64,000 bases of DNA from positions 124,001 to 188,000 of the forward strand of contig NZ_JAMYFE010000033.1 in NCBI RefSeq assembly GCF_024129865.1, given 5' to 3'. Made by a program: the position numbers and the translations under genes. This DNA comes from Stieleria tagensis (GTDB lineage Bacteria > Planctomycetota > Planctomycetia > Pirellulales > Pirellulaceae). This document shows positions 8,037-17,108 of this stretch, one piece after another (position 1 is the stretch's first letter; every line of letters starts with the position of its first letter). The notes beneath the pieces are model-generated. The model had not been told where the DNA came from. It did not search any database and saw nothing but the letters and a program-made list of their open reading frames with translations.

Positions 8037-10709
8037 ATGTTCACAGCATCTACCGCATCTCGGTTCTCCCGCTTTGGCGACACAATCGCCTGCGCTATCG
8101 TTTTGTGCCTGCTGGGCTGGAGTGGCGGCCTGGGCGGCGACGTCACGGCCGCCTCCCCGGGTGAAGGTGGCTCCGCGCCCACGCTACTCACGCTGGGCGA
8201 TCTGGCGCGGAACTACGGCCGCAGGGACGTCAAATCGCTGCCGGTCGATCTGACGGTGTTCGTCAGCTATTGGGACCATCGCGACGAGGCCGTGTTTGTC
8301 CAGGATCCCTATGAAGCGTGCTACTTGGATGTGCCGCACGCGATGTTTGAACGCTTTCCATGCCTTGCCCCCGGCACCGAATTGCATGTGCGTGGCAAAC
8401 TGGTATTGGACGGTCATTATGTGCATGTCGACAGCGTCGAATTGACGGGTTTTAAGCAACCGATTGAACCAAAGAGTGTGCGAATCCATGAACTTTCGCT
8501 GGGTGACTGGTGGTCCCATTGTGTTGTCACGACGGGAACCGTTTTGGAAGTCGCACAATCCGGTCGCCAATGGACAGCCGCGTTGGATTCCCACGGGACA
8601 TTGTTCACCGTGCATCGGTTCGACGAACAATCCGCGTTCAACTGGTCCGATTTAATCGGCAAGTGCGTTCAGGTCACCGGAACACTCAGTTGCGAAATGG
8701 ATTTTAACGGCCAGCCCTTTCGATACGTTGTGCGGACCAATGAGTTGGGAGAAGTGATGCAAGTGGTGACTGGTCCCTGTCAGTCGGGCAAATCCGCCGC
8801 TGATGACGATCCCAAATCATCGCCGTCCGTTTCACCCGGCAGGTCAGCCGCGCGTGCGATGGACGTCAGCGAGTTGAGGTCCGCAGGCATCCCGGACGAT
8901 GGAGCGATCACGCTGGCAGGGCAAATCACTTCTGTGACCGACGCCGAGGGCTATTTGATTGAATCTGGCGGTAAAGGACTGTTTGTTCGGTCTGCGTTGG
9001 CCAATCGACGGCTGTTGGGCGATCTGGTCGACGTTTCGTTGTGCCGACAACAAGACAACAAATGCCAACTCAAATCGTTGCGGTCGCATGCGTTTCGTAG
9101 CATCCCCCCGCCTCCATTGGTTGCGGCTGATTCGATCAATGTCGAACAACTGCCCTACCGCGCTTGCATGCGTGCCAATTTGATTGCCAGTCACAGCGTG
9201 GGCACCAAGCGGGTCATCACGTTGCGCGACGGCCAGACTCCCTTTGTTGCGATTTGTGATGTCGAAGATCCGTTGTGGGAAAAATTCAATCTGAATGGTG
9301 TTCGCCAGTTGTCCGTCACGGGGATGGTGGTTCCCCTGCCACCGGAAGCTGGGCGTCTTGATGAGTCGGGCAAGGCGAGCTTTGCCATCGAATTACCTGG
9401 AATCGACAGCATTCAAATCATTTCGCGGTGGTGGCAACTGTCCTCATCGACGGCAATCATTTCGCTGGCCTCGATCGCACTGGTTTGCACAACCGGCATG
9501 GTTTGTTTCGCGATCCTGTGGTTGCGCGTCCAGCACGCCGACCGCACCAACGAGCGGTTGGCCATGCAGTTGGTGCAGAGTCAGAAAATGGACGCGCTGG
9601 GACGTTTGGCCGGTGGCGTGGCCCATGATTTCAACAATTTGTTGACTGGTATTTCGGCAAACTTGGAATTGGTCGATCGCCGCACGCCGTTAGAGAACGA
9701 TCAACGGCAACAGTGTCTGGATTCGGCCCGTCGATGTACCCGCCAAGCAACTAAATTGGTTCGTTCGCTGCTCGGTTTTTCCCGACAAGCCAATTTGGAA
9801 CTGGAACTCGGATCGATCAATCAAGCGATCGAGGATGCGGTGCTGCTGGCGAAAGCAACCCTAGGGCCAAATATCCAATTTCACCTTGATTTGTATTCGG
9901 ATTTGCCGGCGTGCCGATTCGACAAACCCCAGCTAGAACAGGTCTTTTTCAATTTGTGCATCAATGCCCGTGATGCGATTTGTGGACGTGGTGGCCGCAG
10001 GGACGTCCAAGGCAGCATCGACATTCAATCCACTCTGCTGGTTGATTCCGATCGCAATCCATTCGTCGAAATTAGTGTTCGTGATGCCGGGGAAGGAATG
10101 GACCGAGAAACGGTGGCACGTATTTTTGAACCGTTTTTCACCACCAAACCAGTTGGTGAAGGAACCGGGTTGGGGCTGTCACTGGCCTACGGAGTGATCA
10201 AGCAGCATGGCGGGACGATTGAATGCCAAAGTGAGCGAGGTGTGGGGACGCAGTTCACCATTCGCTTGCCTGCGGAAAGCAAGATTCAACTGAATCGTTC
10301 AGAACCGGTTGCGCCACCGGCGGTCGCGACGAACACCCCGTCGTATTCGATTCTGTTGATCGACGATGACGACAGTGTTCGCGCGGTGACAAAGCTGAGC
10401 TTGGAAACGCTCGGGCACCGCGTGACTGCGATGCAAGATGGTCGGGAAGCAATCCGCAGCCTCGCTGATGGAGCCGCCGTGGATCTGGTGATCCTAGACC
10501 TGTTGATGCCGATGATTTCTGGGAGGGAGGTTTACCGTGAAATCCGTGCATGCAGACGCGAATTGCCAATCATCGTTTGCAGCGGCCTATTAACCGAAGT
10601 CGACAAGATTCGGCAGGAGACGGGAATCGAACCCGATGCCTATTTAGCCAAGCCCTTTCAATTGGTCGATTTGCAGGAAACCATTCAACGAGTTGTCAAC
10701 GCATCGTAG
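8037..10709 (+). CDS. Membrane hybrid histidine kinase with C-terminal receiver domain
   Basis: 890 residues. A signal-like hydrophobic segment at about 15-40 is followed by a 430-residue exported part, a single membrane helix at about 472-495 (IISLASIALVCTTGMVCFA), then HisKA (H530 in GGVAHDFNNLLTGI), HATPase_c (N box FNLCINARDAI, G boxes DAGEGMD and GEGTGLGLSL) and a receiver domain (IDDDDS acidic pocket, phospho-acceptor D821 in LVILDLLMP, K in YLAKPF). The HDFNNLL form of the H box is the HPK4-type common in planctomycetes. The exported part appears to hold about four OB-fold-like units (near 69-140, 162-238, 290-350 and 378-436). The start is decided only by frame: 8037 is the first ATG, and it directly follows a terminator without room for a ribosome binding site. 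The stop TAG is part of the hairpin array that follows. No partner regulator is next to it. Confidence 0.88.
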   Translation: MFTASTASRFSRFGDTIACAIVLCLLGWSGGLGGDVTAASPGEGGSAPTLLTLGDLARNYGRRDVKSLPVDLTVFVSYWDHRDEAVFVQDPYEACYLDVPHAMFERFPCLAPGTELHVRGKLVLDGHYVHVDSVELTGFKQPIEPKSVRIHELSLGDWWSHCVVTTGTVLEVAQSGRQWTAALDSHGTLFTVHRFDEQSAFNWSDLIGKCVQVTGTLSCEMDFNGQPFRYVVRTNELGEVMQVVTGPCQSGKSAADDDPKSSPSVSPGRSAARAMDVSELRSAGIPDDGAITLAGQITSVTDAEGYLIESGGKGLFVRSALANRRLLGDLVDVSLCRQQDNKCQLKSLRSHAFRSIPPPPLVAADSINVEQLPYRACMRANLIASHSVGTKRVITLRDGQTPFVAICDVEDPLWEKFNLNGVRQLSVTGMVVPLPPEAGRLDESGKASFAIELPGIDSIQIISRWWQLSSSTAIISLASIALVCTTGMVCFAILWLRVQHADRTNERLAMQLVQSQKMDALGRLAGGVAHDFNNLLTGISANLELVDRRTPLENDQRQQCLDSARRCTRQATKLVRSLLGFSRQANLELELGSINQAIEDAVLLAKATLGPNIQFHLDLYSDLPACRFDKPQLEQVFFNLCINARDAICGRGGRRDVQGSIDIQSTLLVDSDRNPFVEISVRDAGEGMDRETVARIFEPFFTTKPVGEGTGLGLSLAYGVIKQHGGTIECQSERGVGTQFTIRLPAESKIQLNRSEPVAPPAVATNTPSYSILLIDDDDSVRAVTKLSLETLGHRVTAMQDGREAIRSLADGAAVDLVILDLLMPMISGREVYREIRACRRELPIIVCSGLLTEVDKIRQETGIEPDAYLAKPFQLVDLQETIQRVVNAS

Positions 10710-11437
10710 CTGGACCGGTCACGGTTCAGATTCCCTGTGATTCAGACCGACTGAACCCTGGCGGGATCAGCTACGTTCCATCGCACCCGTAGCTGGACCG
10801 GCCACGGTTCAGATTTCCTATGATTCAGACCGACTGAACCCTGGCGGGCCCAGCTACGTTTCTCACCCCCGTAGCTGGACCGGCCACGGTTCAGATTCCC
10901 TGTGATTCAGACCGACTGAACCCTGGCGGGCCCAGCTACGACGATTCTCTCCCACCCGTAGCTGGACCGGCCACGGTTCAGATTCCCTGTGATCCAGACC
11001 GACTGAACCCTGGCGAGCCCAGCGACGTTCCATCGCACCCGTAGCTGGGCCGGCCACGGTTCAGATTCCCTGCGATTCAGACCGACTGAACCCTGGCGGG
11101 CCCAGCTACGTTCCATCGCACGCGTAGCTGGGCCGGCCACGGTTCAGATTCCCTGCGATTCAGACCGACTGAACCCTGGCGGGCCCAGCTACGACGATTC
11201 TCTCCCACCCGTAGCTGGACCGGCCACGGTTCAGATTTACTGTGATTCAGACCGACTGAACCCTGGCGGGCCCAGCGACGTTCCATCGCACCCGTAGCTG
11301 GACCGGCCACAGTTCAGATTCCCTGCGATTCAGACCGACTGAACCCTGGCGGGCCCAGCGACGACGATTCTCTCCCACCCGTAGCTGGACCGGCCACGGT
11401 TCAGATTCCCTGCGATTACCCAATTGGCCCCAGCTAC
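10706..11437. repeat. Array A: nine tandem GTAG-led hairpin units
   Basis: Units begin GTAGCTGG at 10706, 10789, 10871, 10958, 11041, 11124, 11211, 11294 and 11381. Spacings are 83, 82, 87, 83, 83, 87, 83 and 87 bp. Each unit is about 70 bp and nearly self-complementary: the left arm GTAGCTGGACCGGCCACGG pairs with the right arm ending CCTGGCGGGCCCAGCTAC around a loop containing GATTCAGACCGA. Two kinds of linker separate units, tccatcgcaccc-like (about 13 bp) and acgattctctcccaccc (17 bp). The ninth unit has a degenerate right arm. The array fills the gap between two convergent genes; the TAG stops of both (10707-10709 on plus, 11436-11434 on minus) are the TAG of the outermost unit ends. Confidence 0.95.
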
Positions 11438-13047
11438 GACGCGGATTGTTCCGACAACCCTTGGGGCTTTTTCTCGAGTTCCTGCAGGACACGCTCCGGC
11501 GTGGCGGTACGCCGCGGTCGTGTCGTTTTCCAAGCAGCCAAAATCGCGATCGTCCCCAAGCCGACTGCTGCTCCCACAACGTTAGAAATAATGTTCGGAG
11601 GCAGTCGACGCTCTAAAGCCGAGGCCATGGTGAATGCCCAATTGGTCATCTGCCACTTCGGGTCATAGGTCAATGGTTGATAGTCGTTGTAGTGCAGTTG
11701 CATCGAATAGGGAATCAGCGCCGCCATCAGTGCGACCACGACCAATGCCGCCAGACCGAGTTCCACTCGCGGATTGTTGCGCAAACGAATCACATACATT
11801 AACAATCGAACGATCACTAAAAAAGAAATCAAATAGGCGACAAACAGCAGCGCCGGTTGCCCAAAGAAACGTCTCAACTGGCTGCTGTAAATGCCACGCG
11901 CGATCCCGGATCGGCTGATCCAAGACAACGAGGCCTGCTGCATCACCGTCAGGATGCTCAGCACGATGATCGTGAAGACCAGTCCAGTCGTTGGCCCCGG
12001 GGTAAGCCAGGTCAGCACCAATCGTCCCAGGAAACTACTGGGCAATTCACGACGAATCCGCGGTGTGATCGTCGACCGTTCGCCGACCATCAACGCGCCA
12101 CAAAACGTCCACACACCCGCGATCACAAACATCCCAAAGAAATAGATTGGTAGCCCGCTACTGCGCAGCACCAGTACGGCCAGGGCGATGGTTGACACGC
12201 ACACCGTTGTGAAAGCCAGCAGCGACAAACGAACCGCGGTTGATCGATTCTCGGTTTCCGGTGTCAACTGAGCCGCCGTCGACGTCAGCATCAGATGCCC
12301 CAGAGAAAATGCAACCGCAGTGCTGGCGACGACGTAGAACAACAATTCACTTTGCGACAGCGGATTGCCATAAAAAATCATCCCAAACACCATCGCGCCC
12401 ATTGCATACTCGGCCAGCACCAACAGAAAGATCAGCGCCAGCAATGCCGACACGCGTCCTGATCGGCCACGCGCCGTCGGTGCGAAAAACAATCCGACCA
12501 CGGTCAGCAGCAATCCGGCGACGCCGAGTGACGCGACGATCAGCAAGGTGGTTGGCAAATCCACGCCACGCAGCGAATAGGCATATGCCAAACAGGGAAA
12601 CAATGTCACAAAGTAAAGCAGCATTTGTAGCGATGCACTGCCTAGTTTTCCCAACACGATCTGCCAGGGTGACAGCGCGGTGATCGACAGTAACTCTAGT
12701 GTCCCGTCATCAATCTCGGCCTCCAACGATCGATAGGCCGCGATCGGGACCACCATCAACATCGGTAGCGCTAGCACGGCGTAGTAGCCGATCATCATCC
12801 GCGGTGCGGACGGTGTGGTGTAGATCTGCGGCATCATCGAAAGACTGCCTGCAATCGTCCATGCCAGCGCGGCAAATAAGATCATCGAAAACGTGACAAC
12901 AAACTGACGGCTTTTGAGCGACTGACGCGTCTCTTTGACCAGGATCGGATTGATTCGATCTCCCGTCCGCGCGCACCAGCGATCCAATTTGTCCAACCAG
13001 TCGGAATGGGGGCTCGCGATTTCTGCCGTCGTGTCGATTGTTGCCAT
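11434..13047 (-). CDS. ABC transporter permease (ABC-2 type)
   Basis: 537 residues with about twelve hydrophobic segments. After a cytoplasmic N-terminus with NPILVKETRQSLKSRQF, a motif usual in ABC-2 permeases of this type, a membrane helix, a YRSLEAEIDDGTLELLSITALSPWQIVLGKLG segment typical of the coupling region and five further helices follow, then a second half with more helices. It would form the membrane channel with the ATPase encoded 33 bp upstream. The last cytoplasmic tail (RPRRTATPERVLQELEKKP) is basic. The gene is last in a four-gene operon, and its stop codon is formed by the adjoining hairpin array. The substrate is unknown; the pairing with a large exported partner protein recalls gliding-type or export-type ABC systems. 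Confidence 0.85.
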   Translation of the reverse strand: MATIDTTAEIASPHSDWLDKLDRWCARTGDRINPILVKETRQSLKSRQFVVTFSMILFAALAWTIAGSLSMMPQIYTTPSAPRMMIGYYAVLALPMLMVVPIAAYRSLEAEIDDGTLELLSITALSPWQIVLGKLGSASLQMLLYFVTLFPCLAYAYSLRGVDLPTTLLIVASLGVAGLLLTVVGLFFAPTARGRSGRVSALLALIFLLVLAEYAMGAMVFGMIFYGNPLSQSELLFYVVASTAVAFSLGHLMLTSTAAQLTPETENRSTAVRLSLLAFTTVCVSTIALAVLVLRSSGLPIYFFGMFVIAGVWTFCGALMVGERSTITPRIRRELPSSFLGRLVLTWLTPGPTTGLVFTIIVLSILTVMQQASLSWISRSGIARGIYSSQLRRFFGQPALLFVAYLISFLVIVRLLMYVIRLRNNPRVELGLAALVVVALMAALIPYSMQLHYNDYQPLTYDPKWQMTNWAFTMASALERRLPPNIISNVVGAAVGLGTIAILAAWKTTRPRRTATPERVLQELEKKPQGLSEQSAS

Positions 13048-13080
13048 GGGGGTATCAAGCAGGGGGAGGGAAATGAATCG

Positions 13081-14046
13081 TCACTGCACCAAGCCTTCGG
13101 TGACCTGCAGGAAAACATCCTCCAAGCTTTTCTTTTCCGCCCGGACTTCGGCGACCTCAAATCCGCTGTTGACCAGGTGCGTGACCAAGGCGGCTTGGGC
13201 ACTCATGTCACCGCCGAACCCGAAACGAATGAATTGGCCGTCAATGATCGCGTTGTCCATCAAGACCGATTCGCCAAACCCTTTCAAAGCCTCGATGACG
13301 TCGTCTTGGCGATTCAGGATTCGCATCGTCAATTCCAGTTGGTTTTGACGTTCGGCCTGGATCTGATCGACACTGCCGGTCGCCAGCAACTGGCCCTGTT
13401 CGATGATCGCCACCGAATCGCAGACCTCAGCCAGTTCCGTCAGGATGTGACTGCTAATCAGAATCGTTTTGCCGCGGTCAGCCAATTGGCGGATCATCTG
13501 TCGCAACTCGATCCGTGCCCGCGGGTCCAGCCCAGCTGCGGGTTCATCCAAGATCAGGACTGCCGGATCATGGATCAGTGCTCGCCCCAAACACAGTCGC
13601 TGTTTCATGCCTTTGCTAAGCCCGCGGATCGGCTTGTTGGCCATTCCCTCGGTGCCGGTGAAGTTCAAAACCCACTGCAACCGCTGACTGCGATGACGGC
13701 CGACTAGCCCATAGGCGCGGGCGAAAAAATCCAAGTACTCACTGCAGTTGACATCCCGGTAAGTCCCGAAGGCATCCGGCATGAATCCCAATCGTTTTCG
13801 CACCAGTTCGGGGTCGTTGACGACCGAAAATCCATCCACATAAGCGTCGCCATAGCTAGGCAAATCCAGCGTTGCCAAAATCCGCATCGAAGTGGTTTTG
13901 CCCGCCCCGTTGGGACCGATGTAGCCAAAGACTTGGCCGCGACCGACACTAAACGTGACATCGTTGACCGCTTTGGTGTCGCCAAAAAAGCGATGCAAGC
14001 GGCGCAGTTCGATGCAGTCGGACCCGGACGAATGAACGGCAATCAT
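13081..14046 (-). CDS. ABC transporter ATP-binding protein
   Basis: 321 residues. Walker A is GPNGAGKTT, the Q loop lies near FMPDAFGTY, the signature is LSKGMKQRL, Walker B is AVLILDEPAAGLDPRA, and the switch His is in SSHILTEL. The C-terminal 90 residues (ILNRQDDVIEALKGFGESVL onward) are the regulatory extension seen in ATPases of ABC-2 drug, polysaccharide and gliding systems. Its ATG overlaps the stop of the upstream gene in ATGA (14043-14046), so translation is probably coupled. It energises the permease encoded downstream. Confidence 0.93.
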   Translation of the reverse strand: MIAVHSSGSDCIELRRLHRFFGDTKAVNDVTFSVGRGQVFGYIGPNGAGKTTSMRILATLDLPSYGDAYVDGFSVVNDPELVRKRLGFMPDAFGTYRDVNCSEYLDFFARAYGLVGRHRSQRLQWVLNFTGTEGMANKPIRGLSKGMKQRLCLGRALIHDPAVLILDEPAAGLDPRARIELRQMIRQLADRGKTILISSHILTELAEVCDSVAIIEQGQLLATGSVDQIQAERQNQLELTMRILNRQDDVIEALKGFGESVLMDNAIIDGQFIRFGFGGDMSAQAALVTHLVNSGFEVAEVRAEKKSLEDVFLQVTEGLVQ

Positions 14047-16361
14047 TTGATTGTCCCCAACACAAAACGAATACTGTGCACCACTTCGGCACCTTCGACC
14101 GCAATGGCATCTTGACTGGGACGACTCACGCCGACGAACATTCCCGGCGGCAAGTCGCCTTTGACAAACATGCTGGAATTCAACCAGGTTTCAAAACTGC
14201 CATCGGTGACTGCACTGCTACCGGGGTTGATTTGGCGATTGACGTACAACATCAGATCGCGAAACGACTGTCCAGGTCGCGATCCGGTGGCTTCTGATAC
14301 CGCTCCGACCGCGCGGTATCGGTTGTACAGCATTCCCAGCAATCGGGAGGGAGCTTGGATGTCGATGATCCCTTTTGCGGCGACGGTTTCGCCGGCCGGC
14401 AACGCGTCGGCCGACCAATAGCGGCCGTCGTGGGACCGCAGCACCAGTTCACGCAGATCAAACGGCAAGCTGCTGGAAATCGCAACGGTCGTTTGATTGG
14501 GACGCTTGCCACCCGAATCAAACGGTTCCAGTTCGGCCATCTCCACCACGCCCAAACCGTGCCGCATGCGATGCGAAACAAATTGCGATTGCGTGCGCGA
14601 CGGTAGAGCCGACGGCGCGAACCGTTGTTCGTTCTGGCCAAGTGTCAAACGCAATCGAACTTCGCCGACTTGGCTGGGTAAATCATCCCATCCGACCTGG
14701 CTGCTGCCGGGATAGACCATCACCTCGGCATCGGCTTCAAATTTCAATCCCTGGGCGGGGCTGATTCCGGCAAACAGTGTCGATCGCGTGCGTTCGGCGG
14801 CGTCACCGCTCGCACCGTCGATCCAAGTGATCTGTCGTACCCGCGTGACCGTGCCGAAGCCGTCGGCGACAATGCTGTAGGCGAACATGGCTGCTGTGGT
14901 CAGCAATGCCAGCACCGGCGCGATCAAGAACATCAGGTGCGAACGATGTCCGCGTGTTGTCCAGCGATAGGCGATCGGGCCGACCAGCAATACAAACAGC
15001 GTCAACACGCCCATGAAGGTGTACACCGGCGGTTCGGCAACGCCTGGGATTAACCAGCGGCGGTTGCGTCCATCACCCATCAACGGGTCGACGCCTCGCT
15101 CGAGCATCGCGGAACGACGGAAACCGTCCATCCGTTGCAACAGCTTGAGTGAAAGTGATGTGTCCAGTTGATCCGCTGGTAAACCGATCACGGTGCCCAC
15201 CGATGCGCGACGCAGCACGGCTTGTTTCCATGTCGATTCAAATGCGTCCACTTCCGTGTTCAACTGGGCGATTGATTGCTTTGCCTTTCGTTCGTTCTCT
15301 CGTCGTATCGTCCGTTCCGATTCCGTCAGCTGGGCTGAACCGAACGGCATCATTTCGCTACTCGTTTCGATCGCTTGTTGGTCTTCCAATACCTGCTCAC
15401 GAATCCTGTGGCGCGTTGCCTGGAAACCATCATCAAAGATTTGTGACTCGGTCAGCGACAGCCCCAACAATTCTTCTAACTCGTCAGAGTGGTCGATTCG
15501 CATCACCACCAGCGTGCCGCCCATCATCACCCAGTCACGAATCATGTTCCGCTTGTCGTTGGGCAGCGTGTTCGGTTGATCCTCGGCCAATTGATCTCGA
15601 TCGATGACCAGGCAATCCACATCACGCATCCGCCGCCAATCGACCGGCACTTGTTCGGGCTGGCAGGTCTGCCAAGCGGCCGGATAGGTATTTATCGAAA
15701 CTCGATCGGATGCAAATCGGTCCAGCGGTAATTCAGGATAGTGCTTGGGGTCGGTGCCCAAAAACAGCACATTGCTGCGAAATTCATTGGTCAAAATGGT
15801 CTGCGGCGACTTCCTCGCATAGGCTGGGAATAGCGTGCCCACTTCTGTTTGGTAGTCGGGCAACGGCACACCGTCTTCGATGATTTCAACGCGATAGGTA
15901 TTGCCCAGGGTCCATTTGGGAAAGGATCGCGAAACACTGACTTGACGCTTTCCCTGTTCGAACGCGATCGGCAACTCAACGACCATCGCATGCTCGGCTG
16001 GCATCTGCCGATCGATCGGGGTCAACCGAACGGTTAACAAGCGATCGGCTGACAATGGTCCCAGCGTGGTATCCAATGTGACATCCAAACCGACGTATCC
16101 GACTCCGAACAGATTGCTGATCTCGATGGTCGCGTTGAACCCGCCGGCGGCCGGTCGGTTTCCTGCAATCCCGGGTTTGGGTAAGACGACACGGGTATTC
16201 GATAGGATCTCCGGCAATTCGAATTGGGCCGCACAGTGTGGTGCGGCCAGACCGAACAGCATGCAGACCAGGATCAACCTTTGCAGGACCATTGCGAACG
16301 TGTCACGGGCTGGTAGATCGCGACCGTTCGGTGCGACGCAACGGGAGAGCGAATTCGGCAT
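14043..16361 (-). CDS. Exported membrane protein with GATase-like domain, ABC operon partner
   Basis: From the ATG at 16361 there are 772 residues; this start overlaps the previous stop in TGATG, which is the reason for choosing it. An ATG at 16292 gives a cleaner signal peptide (VLQRLILVCMLFGLAAPHCA) and may be the true one. After the signal comes a beta-rich region, then a domain with VLFLGTDPKHYPELP, VDCLVIDRDQLAED and RDWVMMGGTLVVMR, which looks like a class I glutamine-amidotransferase-like fold without a clear catalytic triad. Near residues 450-520 are two or three membrane helices (YTFMGVLTLFVLLVGPIAYR and a second, longer one). The remainder is a beta-rich domain. Similar proteins accompany ABC or MoxR gene sets in planctomycetes; the function is not known. 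Confidence 0.72.
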   Translation of the reverse strand: MPNSLSRCVAPNGRDLPARDTFAMVLQRLILVCMLFGLAAPHCAAQFELPEILSNTRVVLPKPGIAGNRPAAGGFNATIEISNLFGVGYVGLDVTLDTTLGPLSADRLLTVRLTPIDRQMPAEHAMVVELPIAFEQGKRQVSVSRSFPKWTLGNTYRVEIIEDGVPLPDYQTEVGTLFPAYARKSPQTILTNEFRSNVLFLGTDPKHYPELPLDRFASDRVSINTYPAAWQTCQPEQVPVDWRRMRDVDCLVIDRDQLAEDQPNTLPNDKRNMIRDWVMMGGTLVVMRIDHSDELEELLGLSLTESQIFDDGFQATRHRIREQVLEDQQAIETSSEMMPFGSAQLTESERTIRRENERKAKQSIAQLNTEVDAFESTWKQAVLRRASVGTVIGLPADQLDTSLSLKLLQRMDGFRRSAMLERGVDPLMGDGRNRRWLIPGVAEPPVYTFMGVLTLFVLLVGPIAYRWTTRGHRSHLMFLIAPVLALLTTAAMFAYSIVADGFGTVTRVRQITWIDGASGDAAERTRSTLFAGISPAQGLKFEADAEVMVYPGSSQVGWDDLPSQVGEVRLRLTLGQNEQRFAPSALPSRTQSQFVSHRMRHGLGVVEMAELEPFDSGGKRPNQTTVAISSSLPFDLRELVLRSHDGRYWSADALPAGETVAAKGIIDIQAPSRLLGMLYNRYRAVGAVSEATGSRPGQSFRDLMLYVNRQINPGSSAVTDGSFETWLNSSMFVKGDLPPGMFVGVSRPSQDAIAVEGAEVVHSIRFVLGTIK

Positions 16362-16858
16362 CAGTTTGTCGGCTCTCGAGGCGCAAAGATCTGGGGTGGC
16401 AACTGGCCATCTGCAAACGGGCTGTTGGTCTGTGAAGATTGGTCTCGGCCGATCGGCACAAGCAACAAGAACCAGCCGATCAATTGAAGATTGACCAGCC
16501 AGATCGATTGCTGGAAAAAACCGAACGTCCCAATGGGCATGCCGACGACTCTGCTGACCAGCAGCAGTAGGGAACCGATCAGGAGCGCGATTCCAATCGG
16601 TTTTGGAAAAAACGAGATCGCCCAAACGATCGAAAACACAATGGCCGAGAGCAACAGCATTGCCAGCGCAAAAAAAACACCAACAGCAGCGGCGGCCGCA
16701 TAGGTCCCGCCCTGGTCGGCAGCGTACACGACGGCGATCACGACGGCAGAGACCGCGGTAAGTATCAGCAGCGATTGAAACGACACCCGGGGCAGCAACC
16801 GACTTCGCAGCACCGGCTCTGAATCAGCCTCACGTCCATGCAAAGATTCTATTTCCAT
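16361..16858 (-). CDS. Small membrane protein, first gene of the ABC operon
   Basis: From the ATG at 16858, 165 residues with four hydrophobic segments (FQSLLILTAVSAVVIAVVYA, then AAAAVGVFFALAMLLLSAIV, a short third and one ending FLLLVPIG). The N-terminus is charged (MEIESLHGREADSE). I do not recognise a family. An in-frame start at 16945 would add 29 residues of mixed character with no membrane signal and is less likely. The stop overlaps the start of the next gene (TGATG at 16363-16359), which ties it to the operon. It could help assemble or stabilise the complex. Confidence 0.65.
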   Translation of the reverse strand: MEIESLHGREADSEPVLRSRLLPRVSFQSLLILTAVSAVVIAVVYAADQGGTYAAAAAVGVFFALAMLLLSAIVFSIVWAISFFPKPIGIALLIGSLLLLVSRVVGMPIGTFGFFQQSIWLVNLQLIGWFLLLVPIGRDQSSQTNSPFADGQLPPQIFAPREPTN

Positions 16859-17108
16859 CGTTTGATCGAAAAGGAGAAGAGAAAGTCCGCGTCCAATTTG
16901 CCCAGACGCATGGTTTCCTATTCTAACAGTCTGTCGCCACGCCACGTGGCATCGGCGGGGGCCGAAATCTGGAAATGCTTCCAGGTTTGGACAATCAGCG
17001 ACGTTTGATTCTGGTCGGCATGCACAAGCCGCACACGGTGGCCGAAGGTCACGCTAAAATTCGGCTGCTGGTGATGATTCAAACGCAGGGAATTTGCGAG
17101 CGAGCGAG

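Noticed and set aside
10863-11579. Several minus-strand frames of 60-110 residues with repeated MAGPATGAMERRWARQG-like peptides
   Set aside because: They are translations of the 83/87-bp hairpin array; the unit length is not a multiple of three, so the peptides shift frame, and there is no gene-like start context.
13006-13707. Plus-strand frame of 233 residues opposite the ABC ATPase
   Set aside because: Antisense shadow of a gene with complete Walker A, signature and Walker B motifs.
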